29,515 bases of DNA from a virus. Under the pieces are notes generated by a model. It saw nothing but the letters and a program-made list of their open reading frames with translations. It did not search any database and was not told where the DNA came from. Position 1 is the first letter of the stretch, and the number at the start of each line of letters is the position of its first letter. A program made the translations under genes and the position numbers. Of this stretch, positions 1-7,407 are shown piece after piece. The stretch is taken from the IMG/VR virus record IMGVR_UViG_3300028800_000259, positions 1 to 29,515 of that record; one strand, given 5' to 3'.

Positions 1-384
1 TGCCTGACGAACACCGGCGGCGGGGGAGGGGGCGGCGGGACGCCCGGCGGCTCCGACACGCAGCTGCAGTTCAACCAGGGCGGGTCGGCGTTCGGCGGAG
101 ACGCCAACCTCGCGTGGAACTACACGTCCGAGATACTTATCATCGGCGGGAGCGCGGCGACAAACGCGGCCATAAGCGCGTCTAACATCACGCTTGCGTC
201 CGCCGCTACCAACTCGATGCTAAACGCCGTGGCCCTGTGGGTCGGTAATTCCACCGTTAATTCGATCTATCACCGAACGGGCATAACTCTCAACAGCCCG
301 CTGGCCAACGCGACAATAAACGCCACGTGCAGCACCATGTGGGGCGCGCAGTACGCCATATCGGCCGGCTTCGCTCTACCATAA
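1..384 (+). CDS. Tail fibre-like structural protein, C-terminal part (5'-truncated)
   Basis: Open from the first base in frame 1 to TAA at 382-384 (127 residues visible); the start lies outside the window. Seen: a glycine run near residues 6-12, then a SDTQLQFNQGGSAFGGDA segment. This type of 'NTQLQFNDGGAFGGDA' linker is common in phage tail fibres. After it come VGNSTVNS and ANATINAT units like those repeated in the 602-residue fibre at 4076, whose GGPNTSLQFNDS segment is also equivalent. It is therefore probably a paralogue of that fibre and part of the distal tail / host-contact apparatus. The exact role is not identifiable. It ends 21 bases before the probable start of the next structural gene, so the two are likely co-transcribed. 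Confidence 0.6.
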   Translation, partial: CLTNTGGGGGGGGTPGGSDTQLQFNQGGSAFGGDANLAWNYTSEILIIGGSAATNAAISASNITLASAATNSMLNAVALWVGNSTVNSIYHRTGITLNSPLANATINATCSTMWGAQYAISAGFALP

Positions 385-394
385 CTCAAGCAAC

Positions 395-399
395 AGGAG
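395..399 (+). promoter_or_regulatory. Shine-Dalgarno that places the start at ATC 406
   Basis: AGGAG followed by ACTAAC and then ATC. The spacing and flanks closely resemble AGGAG-ACTGAC-GTG at 24413-24426. This is the only ribosome site in the gap and is the evidence for a non-ATG start at 406, or for an ATG that has mutated or been misread. Confidence 0.5.
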
Positions 400-405
400 A
401 CTAAC

Positions 406-1182
406 ATCGCACAGGGCAACGGCAACCCGACCCCGATATTCTCGAGGGTCGGCAACATCCAGGGCACGCCGGGGATACTGACGCAGGCGCTGGACTACAG
501 CGGCAACAACAACCTCAACCAGATCGTGTTCATAGCCGACCAGAACAACGGCTCCTACGTGCAGAGGATCCGCTTCAAGGCGCTCGGCACGAACATCGCG
601 ACCGTCGCCCGCGTCTACATCGGCGGCACCGCGGTTCAGAACAGCGTGTCCTACGACCACCACAACTCGATCATACCGACGCCCGGCGCCCCGGCCGGCG
701 CCGCCGGCACGACCGGCGGAACACTGGCCACGCAGAACCTGTTCTGCATCGTCGTGGCGCAGGACCAGTACGGCAACTGGACGGCCAACTCGACCGAGTC
801 GTCGAACGTCGCCGTCACGGGGCCGACCGGCAACGTCACGTGGACGTGGAACTCCTCAGCGGGCGCCGTCGCGTACAGGTGCTACGTCGGTCCGATCTCG
901 GGCGGCGAGTCCAACTGGTTCCAGAACACGGCTGCTCAGACGTGCGTGCAGACCGTGGCGTTCGTCGCTGGGCAGCAGGGCGACTGGAGGTCGCTGACGG
1001 CCAGCCCGTTCTTCTACGGCGAGGTCTCCCTCCCGGCGACGACGATCGCCTCGCAGTCGGCGACCGCCGAGGTGGACTACCCGCTCAACTTCGCCCTGCC
1101 GCCGGGCGGCAGGATACTAGTCGGACTGGGAAACACGGTCGCGGCGGGCTGGGCGACGACCGTGCTGGGCGGAAGCTACTGA
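406..1182 (+). CDS. Putative virion structural protein with apparent ATC start
   Basis: An open frame continues directly after the TAA at 382-384 to TGA at 1180-1182. An AGGAG Shine-Dalgarno at 395-399 is followed, after 6 bases, by ATC at 406. The same AGGAG plus 6 spacing precedes the GTG of the gene at 24424. No in-frame ATG, GTG or TTG exists until GTG 526, which has no ribosome site and would remove about 40 residues of continuous coding-like sequence. From ATC the protein is 258 residues. It is rich in Thr, Asn, Ser and Gly with alternating hydrophobics, as in beta-structured virion proteins. It contains an IPTPGAPAGAAGTTGG linker (about residues 88-103) and a C-terminal LPPGGRILVGLG stretch. 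No family recognised; its position between fibre genes suggests a tail or adhesin accessory protein. The start is uncertain. Confidence 0.6.
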   Translation: MAQGNGNPTPIFSRVGNIQGTPGILTQALDYSGNNNLNQIVFIADQNNGSYVQRIRFKALGTNIATVARVYIGGTAVQNSVSYDHHNSIIPTPGAPAGAAGTTGGTLATQNLFCIVVAQDQYGNWTANSTESSNVAVTGPTGNVTWTWNSSAGAVAYRCYVGPISGGESNWFQNTAAQTCVQTVAFVAGQQGDWRSLTASPFFYGEVSLPATTIASQSATAEVDYPLNFALPPGGRILVGLGNTVAAGWATTVLGGSY

Positions 1183-1189
1183 GGGCCGG

Positions 1190-2149
1190 GTGCTCGACCT
1201 CTACAACCTCATCGACTCGCCGGGCGTAGACGTACAGTACTTCGAGGGCGGCACGCCAGGCGTCGCGTACACGGCCTTCCAGTCGTGGAGGAAGCCGCGC
1301 GGCGCGTCGATGGTCTACATGCTCGCCGTCGGCCCCGGCGGGGGCGGCGGCACCAGCAACAACTCCGGGACGACCTGCTTCGGGGCGTCGGGGGGCGGCT
1401 CCGGCGCGATGTCCGTGCTGTTCGTGCCGGCCCCGCTCCTCCCTGACGTGCTGTACGTTCAGACGCCGCCCGGGGGAGCCGGAGCGACGGCGAACGGCAG
1501 CAACGGCCTCGCGTCCACCAACACGATGATCCTGATCGAGCAGGCAGCGGGCAGCGAGCCGTCCCTCACTCTTCTGTCCGCCGCGAGCGGCGGGGGCGGA
1601 GGCACCGGCACCGGGTTCACCGGAGGCGGCGGCGGCGGCTCCGCGCCGGCGACTTCGATAGCCAACACGGTCCTGGCCGGGCGCGGCTACTCATTCTTCC
1701 TGGCCGGACAGGCGGGGATAACCGGCGGCTCTCCGGCCGTGAACGCCGCGTCGCTGACGATACCGACGACCGGCTTGATCGTCACGGGGGGAACAGGCGG
1801 GGGGTCGACAAACGCTGTCGGCGGCGGCAACAGCAGCGGGCCGATAGTGGCCCCGGCCACACTTGGCACCAACTGGTTCTACAGCGTCCCGGGCGCCGCG
1901 GCGGCCTCCGGGGCGACGCCGGCGCAGAACGGGACGCCGGGCTTCAAGCTGCCCAACTTCATGATGAACTACGGCGGCACCGGCGGCGGCGGCGCCTCGA
2001 CGACGACCGGAGGGCTGGCCGGCGCGGGCGGCGCCGGAGCTCCAGGCTGCGGGGGCGGCGGGGGCGGGGGCATGGGCACCACTAACAAGCAGGTCGGCGT
2101 CGGCGGGAACGGCGGCCCCGGGTTCGTCCTGATCGTGAGCGTGATGTAG
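1190..2149 (+). CDS. Glycine-rich tail adhesin paralogue 1
   Basis: 319 residues from GTG 1190, 7 bases after the previous stop. A short N-terminal domain (about 1-48) carries DVQYFEGG and the WRKPRGASMVYMLAVG motif, followed by many glycine clusters of 3-7 residues alternating with short variable loops. A conserved end follows: NFMMNYGGTGGGGAS, then GAPGCGGGGGGG, then a hydrophobic final strand. This 'W-KP-G-MV' plus polyglycine pattern is the phage glycine-rich tail domain. Polyglycine type II helix bundles of this kind form the receptor-binding tip of phage S16 gp38 (established for that family). Inference: a distal tail adhesin or host-range determinant. Two further paralogues follow without gaps. 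Confidence 0.75.
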   Translation: MLDLYNLIDSPGVDVQYFEGGTPGVAYTAFQSWRKPRGASMVYMLAVGPGGGGGTSNNSGTTCFGASGGGSGAMSVLFVPAPLLPDVLYVQTPPGGAGATANGSNGLASTNTMILIEQAAGSEPSLTLLSAASGGGGGTGTGFTGGGGGGSAPATSIANTVLAGRGYSFFLAGQAGITGGSPAVNAASLTIPTTGLIVTGGTGGGSTNAVGGGNSSGPIVAPATLGTNWFYSVPGAAAASGATPAQNGTPGFKLPNFMMNYGGTGGGGASTTTGGLAGAGGAGAPGCGGGGGGGMGTTNKQVGVGGNGGPGFVLIVSVM

Positions 2150-3096
2150 TGCTGGACTTCTTCAACTTCGCTGACGCGGCTCCCGGCTCAGACGTCAAGT
2201 ACTACGAGAGCATCGGCAACACCGCGTTCCAGACCTGGTACACGTGGACGAAGCCGCGCGGCTCCCGCATGGTCTACTTCTTCACGGCCGGCGGGGGAGG
2301 GGGAGGCGGCAGCTCCAACAGCAGCGCCTCTAACACCGGGGGCGGGGGCGGCGGCGCCTCGGGAAGCTCGTGCGTCCTTCTGGTGCCGTCGCTGTTCCTC
2401 CCGGACGTGCTCTACCTAGCCCCGGGGGCGCCCGGCGCCGGAGGCTCCGGGGGAACGGCCGGCGGAACCGGAGGGACGTCGTACGTCGCCTTCGAGCCGA
2501 TGACGTCCAACGTGCCAAACCTCCTGCTGGCGGTCGCCGCGGGCGGCGGCGGAGGGGGCGCCGGAAACACGTCGGCGGGGGGCGCGGCCGGAGCAATCGG
2601 CGGAGCCTCCGCGTTTACCTCGATGTGTCTGGCGGCTCGCGGCACGTTCACGACCCAGAACGGTCTGGCCGGCGCCGCGGGCGGCTTCAGCGCGGCGGGC
2701 GGGGCGATAACTATTCCAACGTCGGGCGTGCTGCTGAGCAGCGGGGCCGGGGGAGGCTCCTCCAACACCACGGCCGCGGCGGCCGGCGGGGCGGTCAACA
2801 CGCCGTCGGCGCTGGGTAAGAACTTGTTCTTGACGCTGGCCGGCGGGGCGGCGGCGTCCGGCGCGACCCCGGCGACGCCGGGCGTCGGCATGTACAGGGT
2901 GCCGTTGTTCATGATGAGCTACGGCGGGTCCGGGGGCGGCGGGGCGTCGCAGACTACCGGGGGCGCGGGCTCAGCGGGCGGCTCCGGCGCGCCCGGAGCC
3001 GGAGGAGGGGGAAGCGGCGCCGCGAACGCCGTGAACCCCGCGATAGCGCCGGGAGGCGACGGCGGCTCCGGCTTCATCCTGGTGGTGAGCGTCTGA
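2149..3096 (+). CDS. Glycine-rich tail adhesin paralogue 2
   Basis: 315 residues from GTG 2149, overlapping the preceding TAG by one base (TAGTG), so translational coupling is likely. It has the same layout as its upstream neighbour: MLDFFNF...DVKYYES N-terminus, WTKPRGSRMVYFFTAGGGGG, internal polyglycine clusters, an LFMMSYGGSGGGGAS block about 65 residues before the end, and a closing GFILVVSV strand. Loops between glycine clusters differ strongly from paralogue 1, as expected for surfaces that contact different receptors. Inferred distal tail adhesin. The antisense frames are long proline-rich shadows of the GGC/GGG codons. Confidence 0.75.
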   Translation: MLDFFNFADAAPGSDVKYYESIGNTAFQTWYTWTKPRGSRMVYFFTAGGGGGGGSSNSSASNTGGGGGGASGSSCVLLVPSLFLPDVLYLAPGAPGAGGSGGTAGGTGGTSYVAFEPMTSNVPNLLLAVAAGGGGGGAGNTSAGGAAGAIGGASAFTSMCLAARGTFTTQNGLAGAAGGFSAAGGAITIPTSGVLLSSGAGGGSSNTTAAAAGGAVNTPSALGKNLFLTLAGGAAASGATPATPGVGMYRVPLFMMSYGGSGGGGASQTTGGAGSAGGSGAPGAGGGGSGAANAVNPAIAPGGDGGSGFILVVSV

Positions 3097-4031
3097 TGTT
3101 TGACCTGTCACACATGATAAACAACCCGAGGTACGACGTTCAGTACTTCGAGGGGCAGACGCCTACGACTCCGTCGTTCAAGTCGTACGTCACGTGGCAG
3201 AAGCCATACGGGGCGCTGATGGTGTACATGCTCGGCGTCGGCGGGGGAGGCAGCGGGGGGTCCTCGAACAACACCATCGCTAACTCGGGCGGGGGCGGCG
3301 GGGGCGGCGGCGGGAACCAGACGACGCTGATCATACCGGCGATGATGCTTCCCGACGTCCTTTACATAGAGGCGGGCTGCGGCGGATTGGGCACGAGCGT
3401 CGGCGCCAGCGCCGGCACCAACGGCGCGAACACCTACGTGATGTACGAGCCGTCGTCAGGCGTCGAGAACGCCCTCTGCCTCCTGACGGCGCTCGGCGGG
3501 GCGTTCGGCGTGCAGGGCAACACGACGTCGGGCGGACCAGCCTCGGGAGGGACCGCGCCCTCCCTCGCGTCGATGTGTCTGGCGTCGCGAGGGATATACA
3601 ACTTCCTCTCCTCGCAGGCCGGCACCGCGGGCGGCTTCAACGGCTCGGCCGGCACGGTGCAGTCCCAGCCGGTCACGGGGCGCATCGTCACTGGCGGGTG
3701 CGGGGGAGGGGGCGCGAACGCGACGAACGGCGGGGCCGGGGGCGGCTACACCGCGGGCACCTCCCTGGGCACCGAGTGGTTCAACACGCCGGACGGCGGC
3801 GCCGGGCCGGGCGGGACCGGCGACAGCGGCAACAAGTCGCCGCTCTTCATGATGAACTGGGGAGGGGCCGGGGGAGGGGGCGCGACGGCGTCGACGCCGC
3901 CCGGAAACGGCGGGGCGGGCGCTCCCGGGTGCGGCGGCGGGGGAGCTGGAGCGAGCACGCTGGGACAGACGTTCGCGCGGTCCGGGGACGGCGGGCCGGG
4001 GTTCCTGTACGTAGCCACGATGTGTCGCTGA
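3096..4031 (+). CDS. Glycine-rich tail adhesin paralogue 3
   Basis: 311 residues from ATG 3096, overlapping the preceding stop by one base (TGATG). It repeats the paralogue pattern: DVQYFEGQ, WQKPYGALMVYMLGVGGGG near residues 34-52, glycine clusters with variable loops, LFMMNWGGAGGGGA, GAPGCGGGGAG and a terminal FLYVATM strand. Relative to the other two it shows different loop content but the same start and end blocks. Part of a three-gene tandem array that probably arose by duplication. Predicted to sit at the tip of a tail fibre. Co-translation through the stop/start overlap suggests similar dosage of all three. Confidence 0.75.
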   Translation: MFDLSHMINNPRYDVQYFEGQTPTTPSFKSYVTWQKPYGALMVYMLGVGGGGSGGSSNNTIANSGGGGGGGGGNQTTLIIPAMMLPDVLYIEAGCGGLGTSVGASAGTNGANTYVMYEPSSGVENALCLLTALGGAFGVQGNTTSGGPASGGTAPSLASMCLASRGIYNFLSSQAGTAGGFNGSAGTVQSQPVTGRIVTGGCGGGGANATNGGAGGGYTAGTSLGTEWFNTPDGGAGPGGTGDSGNKSPLFMMNWGGAGGGGATASTPPGNGGAGAPGCGGGGAGASTLGQTFARSGDGGPGFLYVATMCR

Positions 4032-4041
4032 GCCGCTGACT

Positions 4042-4049
4042 TATAAATA
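4042..4049 (+). promoter_or_regulatory. T4-type late promoter (TATAAATA) for the long fibre gene
   Basis: Exact TATAAATA, the T4 late consensus, in an intergenic gap. By T4 geometry the start would fall about 6 bases downstream, near 4055, giving a leader of about 21 bases to ATG 4076. The last bases of the element also form the left arm of an inverted repeat (ATACCCC at 4047-4053 with GGGGTAT at 4068-4074). Confidence 0.75.
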
Positions 4050-4074
4050 CCCCATAGCCTAGCGCAGGGGGTAT
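4047..4074 (+). repeat. Inverted repeat overlapping late promoter and ribosome site
   Basis: ATACCCC (4047-4053) and GGGGTAT (4068-4074) are complementary. The right arm includes the G-rich ribosome-binding stretch just before ATG 4076. There is no T-run, so this is not a terminator. RNA starting upstream could hide the ribosome site, whereas RNA starting near 4055 would lack the left arm. Confidence 0.4.
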
Positions 4075-4075
4075 A

Positions 4076-5884
4076 ATGTCGGGCAACAACCCATTCACGG
4101 CCGAGGACGGCATCGTCGCGAACGGTGTCTTCACGGCCAACTCGACGCTGACGCAGGCCAACAACCTCAACGTCGCCGGCACGACCAACGTCGCGATCCT
4201 AAACGTGTCTGGAAACGCCGCGTTCGGCCCGATCCAGGCCAACGGCGCGTACGGCACGGCCGGCCAGGTCCTCTTCTCCGGGGGAGGCTCAGGAGCCAAC
4301 GACTACTGGAACAACCTCCCGAGCGGCGGCCCCGGCACCCCGGGCGGCCCCAACACCAGCCTGCAGTTCAACGACTCCAACACCATCAACGGCACGGCCG
4401 GCTTCACGTTCACGAAGACGACCAACAGCGCGGCGCTGGCCAACACCCTGACCATCGGCACGTCCGTTGTCAACTCGACGCTGTTCCTGATGGTCGCGAA
4501 CTCGATCGTGAACGCGACTGTCAACGTCACGGCCAACGCGGCCGCGAGCGGGCTCGGACTGGCGTTCAGCTACTTGACCGGCAACTCGACCTCCAACACG
4601 TACTCTAACTCCCTGCTCACGTCGTTCTCCCTGACGATAGGCAACTCCGTCGTCAACACCACGATGAACTCGTCGGTCCTCTCGGTCGGCTCCAACGTCG
4701 TCGTCAACACGGTCGGCGTCGGCGTCGGCGCGAACGTGCTCCTCAGCCCCGGCGGCCTGTTCGTCGGCAACAACACGGCCAACGCGATCATGAACTCGAC
4801 CGCGCTGCTGATCGGGAACGTCACGCACGGTCAGAACCAAGTGACGGTCGGCAACTCGTCGGTCAACTCCGTCCTAAACTCGACCGCGCTGGTCATCAAC
4901 ACGGTGTCGCTGAACACGACGGCCGTGACGATCGGCAACTCCTCCCTGTTCGTCACCGCCAACCAGACGACCGTCTTCTGGGGAGACGGGGTATCCAACG
5001 CGCTTGTCAACACGACGATGATGTACATCGGCAACACCGTGACCAACGCGACGATCAACTCCAGCACGATCTCGATCGGCACCACCACCCTCAACTCATC
5101 GGCGCTGATCATCGGTGCGAACATGCAGCTGAACCAGTCGCTGCTGTTTCTCGGCAACTCCTCGGTCAACGCGATCCTTAACTCCAGCGCGCTGTCGTTT
5201 AACGGCGTAGCCATCAGCACCAAGGCGCCGACGACGCAGACGTTCTTGACGCCCGGGTCGGGCACCTACACGACTCCGGCCGGCGCCACGTGGATCAGGG
5301 TCAGGGCGGTCGGCGGCGGCGGGGGCGGCGGGGCTGGTGGAAATAGTACATCCACTGGCGGCAACGGTGTGAGCGGCGGCAGCAGCACGTTTGGAGCCAA
5401 CCTCGTGGCCGGCGGCGGGTTCGGCGGCGCCTGGTATCAAGACACGGCGGCCAGCGCCGGGTCCGGCGGAACTGCATCGATAACTGGGTTTAGCGGGGTG
5501 GCAGTATCGGGCGGACAGGGCGGCGCAACCATAACGTACGGCGTGATCACCGGCGCGACGGGAGGTTCGTCGGCGCTCGGCGGTGGCGGGATGGGCGGCA
5601 ACGACAACAGCCTCAACGGGGGCGACGTAGGTGGATCCGGAGCAAACAATACCGGCGCGGGCGGCGGGGGCGGCTCGGCAAACAACTCGACCGCGGTACC
5701 CGCGGGCGGCGGCGGGGGCGGCGCGGGTGCGTATCTCGACGTGATAATCACCAATCCAACCGGAACCTACGCATACGTCGTCGCGAACGGCGGCGCGGGT
5801 GGAATAAAGAATTCTCACAGCGGCAACAACGGCGGCAACGGCGGCACGGGCGGCATCTGGGTCGAGGAGCACTACGGAACATGA
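4076..5884 (+). CDS. Long tail fibre with NS-rich repeats and glycine-rich tip
   Basis: 602 residues from ATG 4076. Three parts can be seen. (1) Residues 1-110: a fibre-type start with the AYGTAGQVLFSGG linker and PNTSLQFNDS. (2) About 120-385: repeated units of the form (I/V)GNSxVNxxxNSxxLxI, roughly 15-25 residues apart, rich in Asn, Ser and Thr, suggesting a beta-solenoid or trimeric beta shaft. (3) About 395-602: a TPGSGTYTTPAGATWIRVRAVGG entry followed by polyglycine clusters, related to the tandem adhesins upstream. The glycine-rich part uses many A/T-ending codons (ggt, gta, ata), whereas the shaft uses almost only C/G-ending ones, suggesting a separately acquired tip. Its stop overlaps the gp13 start (ATGA). 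Confidence 0.75.
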   Translation: MSGNNPFTAEDGIVANGVFTANSTLTQANNLNVAGTTNVAILNVSGNAAFGPIQANGAYGTAGQVLFSGGGSGANDYWNNLPSGGPGTPGGPNTSLQFNDSNTINGTAGFTFTKTTNSAALANTLTIGTSVVNSTLFLMVANSIVNATVNVTANAAASGLGLAFSYLTGNSTSNTYSNSLLTSFSLTIGNSVVNTTMNSSVLSVGSNVVVNTVGVGVGANVLLSPGGLFVGNNTANAIMNSTALLIGNVTHGQNQVTVGNSSVNSVLNSTALVINTVSLNTTAVTIGNSSLFVTANQTTVFWGDGVSNALVNTTMMYIGNTVTNATINSSTISIGTTTLNSSALIIGANMQLNQSLLFLGNSSVNAILNSSALSFNGVAISTKAPTTQTFLTPGSGTYTTPAGATWIRVRAVGGGGGGGAGGNSTSTGGNGVSGGSSTFGANLVAGGGFGGAWYQDTAASAGSGGTASITGFSGVAVSGGQGGATITYGVITGATGGSSALGGGGMGGNDNSLNGGDVGGSGANNTGAGGGGGSANNSTAVPAGGGGGGAGAYLDVIITNPTGTYAYVVANGGAGGIKNSHSGNNGGNGGTGGIWVEEHYGT

Positions 5885-6627
5885 TACCCAACAGCAGGGA
5901 GTCCTTCAAGCACTACTGCCTGAGGAAGATCGGAGCGCCGGTCCTTGACCTAAACCTCGACGAGGAGCAGATCGAGGACAGGATCGACGAGGCGCTGATG
6001 TACTACGCCGACTACCACTTCGACGCCACCGACAAGACGTACTACAAGTACCAGGTAACGCAGCAGGACATCGAGAACCAGTACGTCACGCTGCCGCCCA
6101 ACATCATCGGCGTCGTCGACATCTTCAACGCCGAGATGGGCCTGAACACCAACAACATGTTCAACATCAGGTACCAGATCGCGCTGAACGACCTCTACAC
6201 GCTGACGAGCGTCTCGATGGTGCCGTACTTCATGGCGATGCAGCACATCCAGTTCCTCGAGCAGATCCTGGTCGGGCAGCAGATGATCAGGTACAACCGG
6301 CACGTCAACAGGCTCTACATCGACACCCAGTGGTGGGAGATGTTCAGGCCCGGCCAGTACCTGATCGTCTGCGCCTACCTCGTCATCGACCCCGAGAAGT
6401 ACCCGAAGGTCTGGGGCGACAGGTGGCTGGCCAGGTACGCGACGTGCCTGATCGAGGAGCAGTGGGGGCGAAACCTGACGCTCTTCAAGAACGCGAAGCT
6501 GGCGGGCGGGATCGAGTACAACGGGATGGAGATCCTCGCCAGGGCGCAGAAGGACAAGGACGCGCTCGAGCACGAGATGATCTACACCTACGGCCTGCCG
6601 GTCACCGACATGATCGGGCCGGGCTAA
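5881..6627 (+). CDS. 13: Neck protein gp13 (head completion)
   Basis: 248 residues, ATG overlapping the fibre stop. The N-terminus (MIPNSRESFKHYCLRKIGAP, then DEEQIEDRIDEAL and YYADYHFDATDK) is the hallmark of T4 gp13 homologues, which with gp14 form the neck that closes the filled head and joins it to the tail. The RLYIDTQWWEMFRPGQYLIVCAYLVIDP region near 150-180 is also family-typical. Shorter than T4 gp13 (about 309 residues). It lies directly before gp14 and gp15 as in T4. Arginine is mostly AGG (10 of 12 by hand count). Confidence 0.9.
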   Translation: MIPNSRESFKHYCLRKIGAPVLDLNLDEEQIEDRIDEALMYYADYHFDATDKTYYKYQVTQQDIENQYVTLPPNIIGVVDIFNAEMGLNTNNMFNIRYQIALNDLYTLTSVSMVPYFMAMQHIQFLEQILVGQQMIRYNRHVNRLYIDTQWWEMFRPGQYLIVCAYLVIDPEKYPKVWGDRWLARYATCLIEEQWGRNLTLFKNAKLAGGIEYNGMEILARAQKDKDALEHEMIYTYGLPVTDMIGPG

Positions 6628-6631
6628 GGTC

Positions 6632-7405
6632 GTGGTAACTAACTTCTTCTTCAAGAACTACGTCTCCAGGGCCAACCAGAAGCTGCTGGACGACCTCAAC
6701 GTGACCGCGATCCAGATGTACGGGGAGGACGTCTACTACCTCCCGTACAACCTGACGAACTACGACGTCGTCTACGGCGCGTCCGACCAGAAGCAGTACG
6801 TCTGGGCGATCTACATCGAGATGTACCTGACGACGCCGATGGGCTTCGAGGGGGACAAGCAGTTCTTCTCCAAGTTCGGCCCGGAGATCCGGAACGACGT
6901 CACGTGGTCGGTCTCGATGCGCCGGTTCGGCGAGGAGGTCGGCTCCAGCGCGGTCCTGCTGAGGCCGAGGGAGGAGGACCTGATCTACTTCCCTCTCGAC
7001 AAGAGGCTGTTCAAGATCGTCGAGGTCAGCAAGTACGAGAACTTCTACGAGACAGGATCGCTCCAGACCTGGCAGATGAGGTGCGAGAGCTTCGACTTCA
7101 GCGACGAGGTCGTGCAGACCGGCGTATGGGAGATCGACCAGCTGCAGCGGCGCTACACGACGAACGTGCTCGACCGGGCGATCCTCACCGAGGCCGGCTT
7201 CCCGATCAGGGACGAGAACGGCCGCTACCTGACGTTCCCCGACTTCGGCGACACGACCGACGGGCGCGAGGCCGATGAGCTCAACTCCGAGACCAGCCAG
7301 CTGATCCAGTTCGACGTGACCAACCCGTTCGCCGACACGACTGACACGCTCGTCAGCAACGCCTACAGTCAGCCGACGGACAGCGACGGGTACGGGGGCG
7401 TCTAG
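6632..7405 (+). CDS. 14: Neck protein gp14
   Basis: 257 residues, nearly the T4 length, from GTG 6632 only 4 bases after the gp13 stop. The N-terminal VTNFFFKNYVSRANQKLLDDL and NVTAIQMYGEDVYYLPYNL segments are characteristic of gp14. A conserved FEGDKQFFSKFGPEIRNDVTWSVS block follows at about residues 72-94, then a FPLDKRLFKIVEVSKYENFY block. The role known for the family is to assemble with gp13 onto the portal vertex after packaging. Its C-terminus is acidic and low in complexity (about 195-257). Confidence 0.9.
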   Translation: MVTNFFFKNYVSRANQKLLDDLNVTAIQMYGEDVYYLPYNLTNYDVVYGASDQKQYVWAIYIEMYLTTPMGFEGDKQFFSKFGPEIRNDVTWSVSMRRFGEEVGSSAVLLRPREEDLIYFPLDKRLFKIVEVSKYENFYETGSLQTWQMRCESFDFSDEVVQTGVWEIDQLQRRYTTNVLDRAILTEAGFPIRDENGRYLTFPDFGDTTDGREADELNSETSQLIQFDVTNPFADTTDTLVSNAYSQPTDSDGYGGV

Positions 7406-7407
7406 CC

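Noticed and set aside
2330-3691. Proline- and arginine-rich ORFs antisense or out of frame to the glycine-rich adhesins
   Set aside because: They are read from GGC/GGG glycine codons in other frames, and the + strand frames show three clear paralogues.
4460-5230. CRISPR-like regular repeats
   Set aside because: The periodicity is at the protein level with diverged DNA and no constant repeat/spacer lengths; it is an in-frame fibre repeat.
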